Source: Cristatella mucedo
Lineage: Eukaryota; Bryozoa; Phylactolaemata; Cristatellidae
Assembly (NCBI GenBank): GCA_009760855.2
Contig: WPIO01000060.1
Location: 1,167,501-1,231,500 of the forward strand
Direction: 5' to 3'
Length of the DNA: 64,000 nt
The translations under genes were made by a program, and so were the position numbers. Every line of letters begins with the position of its first letter. The first letter of the stretch is position 1. Positions 63,275 through 64,000 of the stretch are shown in pieces. The notes beneath the pieces are model-generated. The model searched no databases and was not told where the DNA came from. It worked only from the letters and a program-made list of their open reading frames with translations.

Positions 63275-63880
63275 TGTATTTTCGCTGTCTCTGTGTTAGC
63301 TGTGTGAATGAATGTGGCTGCAAGGGTAGTTTGACAAATTTCAGAGGTTTGGCCACATGCCTCCGTTTACTGAAAGAGCTAGGATGGCTGCCCATTGATC
63401 AACAGATTCAGAGCAAAGCTCTTATGCTGACCCACAAGGCCCGCCACGGCTTGGTTCCTTCATACCTAGCTGAACTGCTCACCAGTTTCAGCCTCCTCGT
63501 GCCCTCAGCTCGTGTATGGACAATAAATGAGCTGCTCCATTCCTCCTCTTTAAGACCATTGATGACGGAAGCTTTTGTTCTGCAGGTCTTAAGCTGCGGG
63601 ACTCACACAATTCGTATGCAACGACAGCTACTCTCTTGTTGCCGACTATGGCTCATCCTTTTCAGTGGTCCTGAGCTGCTACTTCCCTGCTACTCACTAC
63701 CTCAACTGACTTCTGACTCAGCTATGCTTCTCACTTACTGTTTGTTGTGTGAGATAAAGTTTTTTGGCTACCGAATTCGTACCGAAAGCTGCCTAGGCTC
63801 TAAATTCGCTAAACAAAACTCTCCTGTGTAACACCCAGATAGTCTTTGTGGAGTTACAGACTGAGATACACAAAATGCAT
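63275..63880 (+). mobile_element. LINE family 2, 3' end
   Basis: [34 protein letters not shown] and LLVPSARVWTINELLH match the 34.1-kb copy; then the 3' UTR (TACCGAAAGCTGCCTAGGCT, GTGGAGTTACAGACTGAG). Frame open for 185 codons. Confidence 0.88.
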
Positions 63881-64000
63881 GCAAGCTTGCATGCAAGCAC
63901 CGCACGAGGTCTCCTGGTACTATTAGCGTACCTATGCATGAGGTTTTTGCCCAAATGAAGTTGCATGTCATTTTGTACTACATGAATGGAGTTGCACGTC

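Overview
The window joins two unlike pieces of DNA. Positions 1 to about 18,020 are AT-rich and gene-dense, with virus-like genes on both strands. They form the right-hand part of an integrated Polinton/Maverick- or adintovirus-like element: family B DNA polymerase (cut by the window edge), DDE integrase, double-jelly-roll major capsid protein, two penton-like jelly-roll proteins, packaging ATPase, adenain-type cysteine protease, phospholipase A2-like protein, HNH endonuclease, four fibre-like proteins with phage-tail-fibre-type repeats, and about a dozen small unknown genes. Positions about 18,020 to 64,000 are ordinary animal nuclear DNA: a CpG-rich promoter and 15 exons of one ABCC-class ABC transporter (closest in plan to ABCC4/MRP4), with long introns full of LINE and SINE remnants and microsatellites. 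The host looks like an invertebrate metazoan; I cannot name the phylum.

Element layout: polymerase 3' part (2-981, +); a run of small plus-strand genes (974-3592) that includes three tandem paralogues; integrase (minus) paired head-to-head with a Cys-rich protein; fibre A, major capsid, coiled-coil protein, two penton-like proteins, AT-hook protein and ATPase, all minus (4900-11415); zinc-ribbon protein and protease (plus, 11444-12157); an unknown protein (12187-12684, +); fibres B, C and D (minus, 12738-15458); a hydrophobic virion-type protein, a coiled-coil protein, an HNH endonuclease and the PLA2-like protein (15472-17876). The element ends in a 37-bp-arm inverted repeat (17909-18008). 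Most genes have TTATATAG(A/G)A-type sequence touching or almost touching the start codon, so they probably form one regulon with very short leaders.

Many element genes are broken: frame changes, mostly at short A-runs (polymerase, ATPase, penton-like 2, fibres, zinc proteins, PLA2), and in-frame stops (capsid, protease, fibre A, hydrophobic protein). The copy is therefore either a decaying provirus or a sequence with homopolymer errors; the in-frame stops favour at least some real decay.

In the host part every exon has a good acceptor and donor, and all 14 internal junctions keep the reading frame. The exons encode the N-terminus, TMD1, NBD1, a long acidic linker, and the first part of TMD2 with a glycosylation-rich loop; the rest of TMD2 and NBD2 lie beyond the window. 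Intron 1 uses a GC donor. Two CR1/L2-like LINE families, one with (ATT)n tails and one with ACATT-type tails, plus tRNA-derived SINEs whose tail resembles LINE family 1, account for much of the intron sequence. A large inverted repeat (about 22.05-23.97 kb) and a fresh 323-bp tandem duplication (19.26-19.91 kb) are further structural features.
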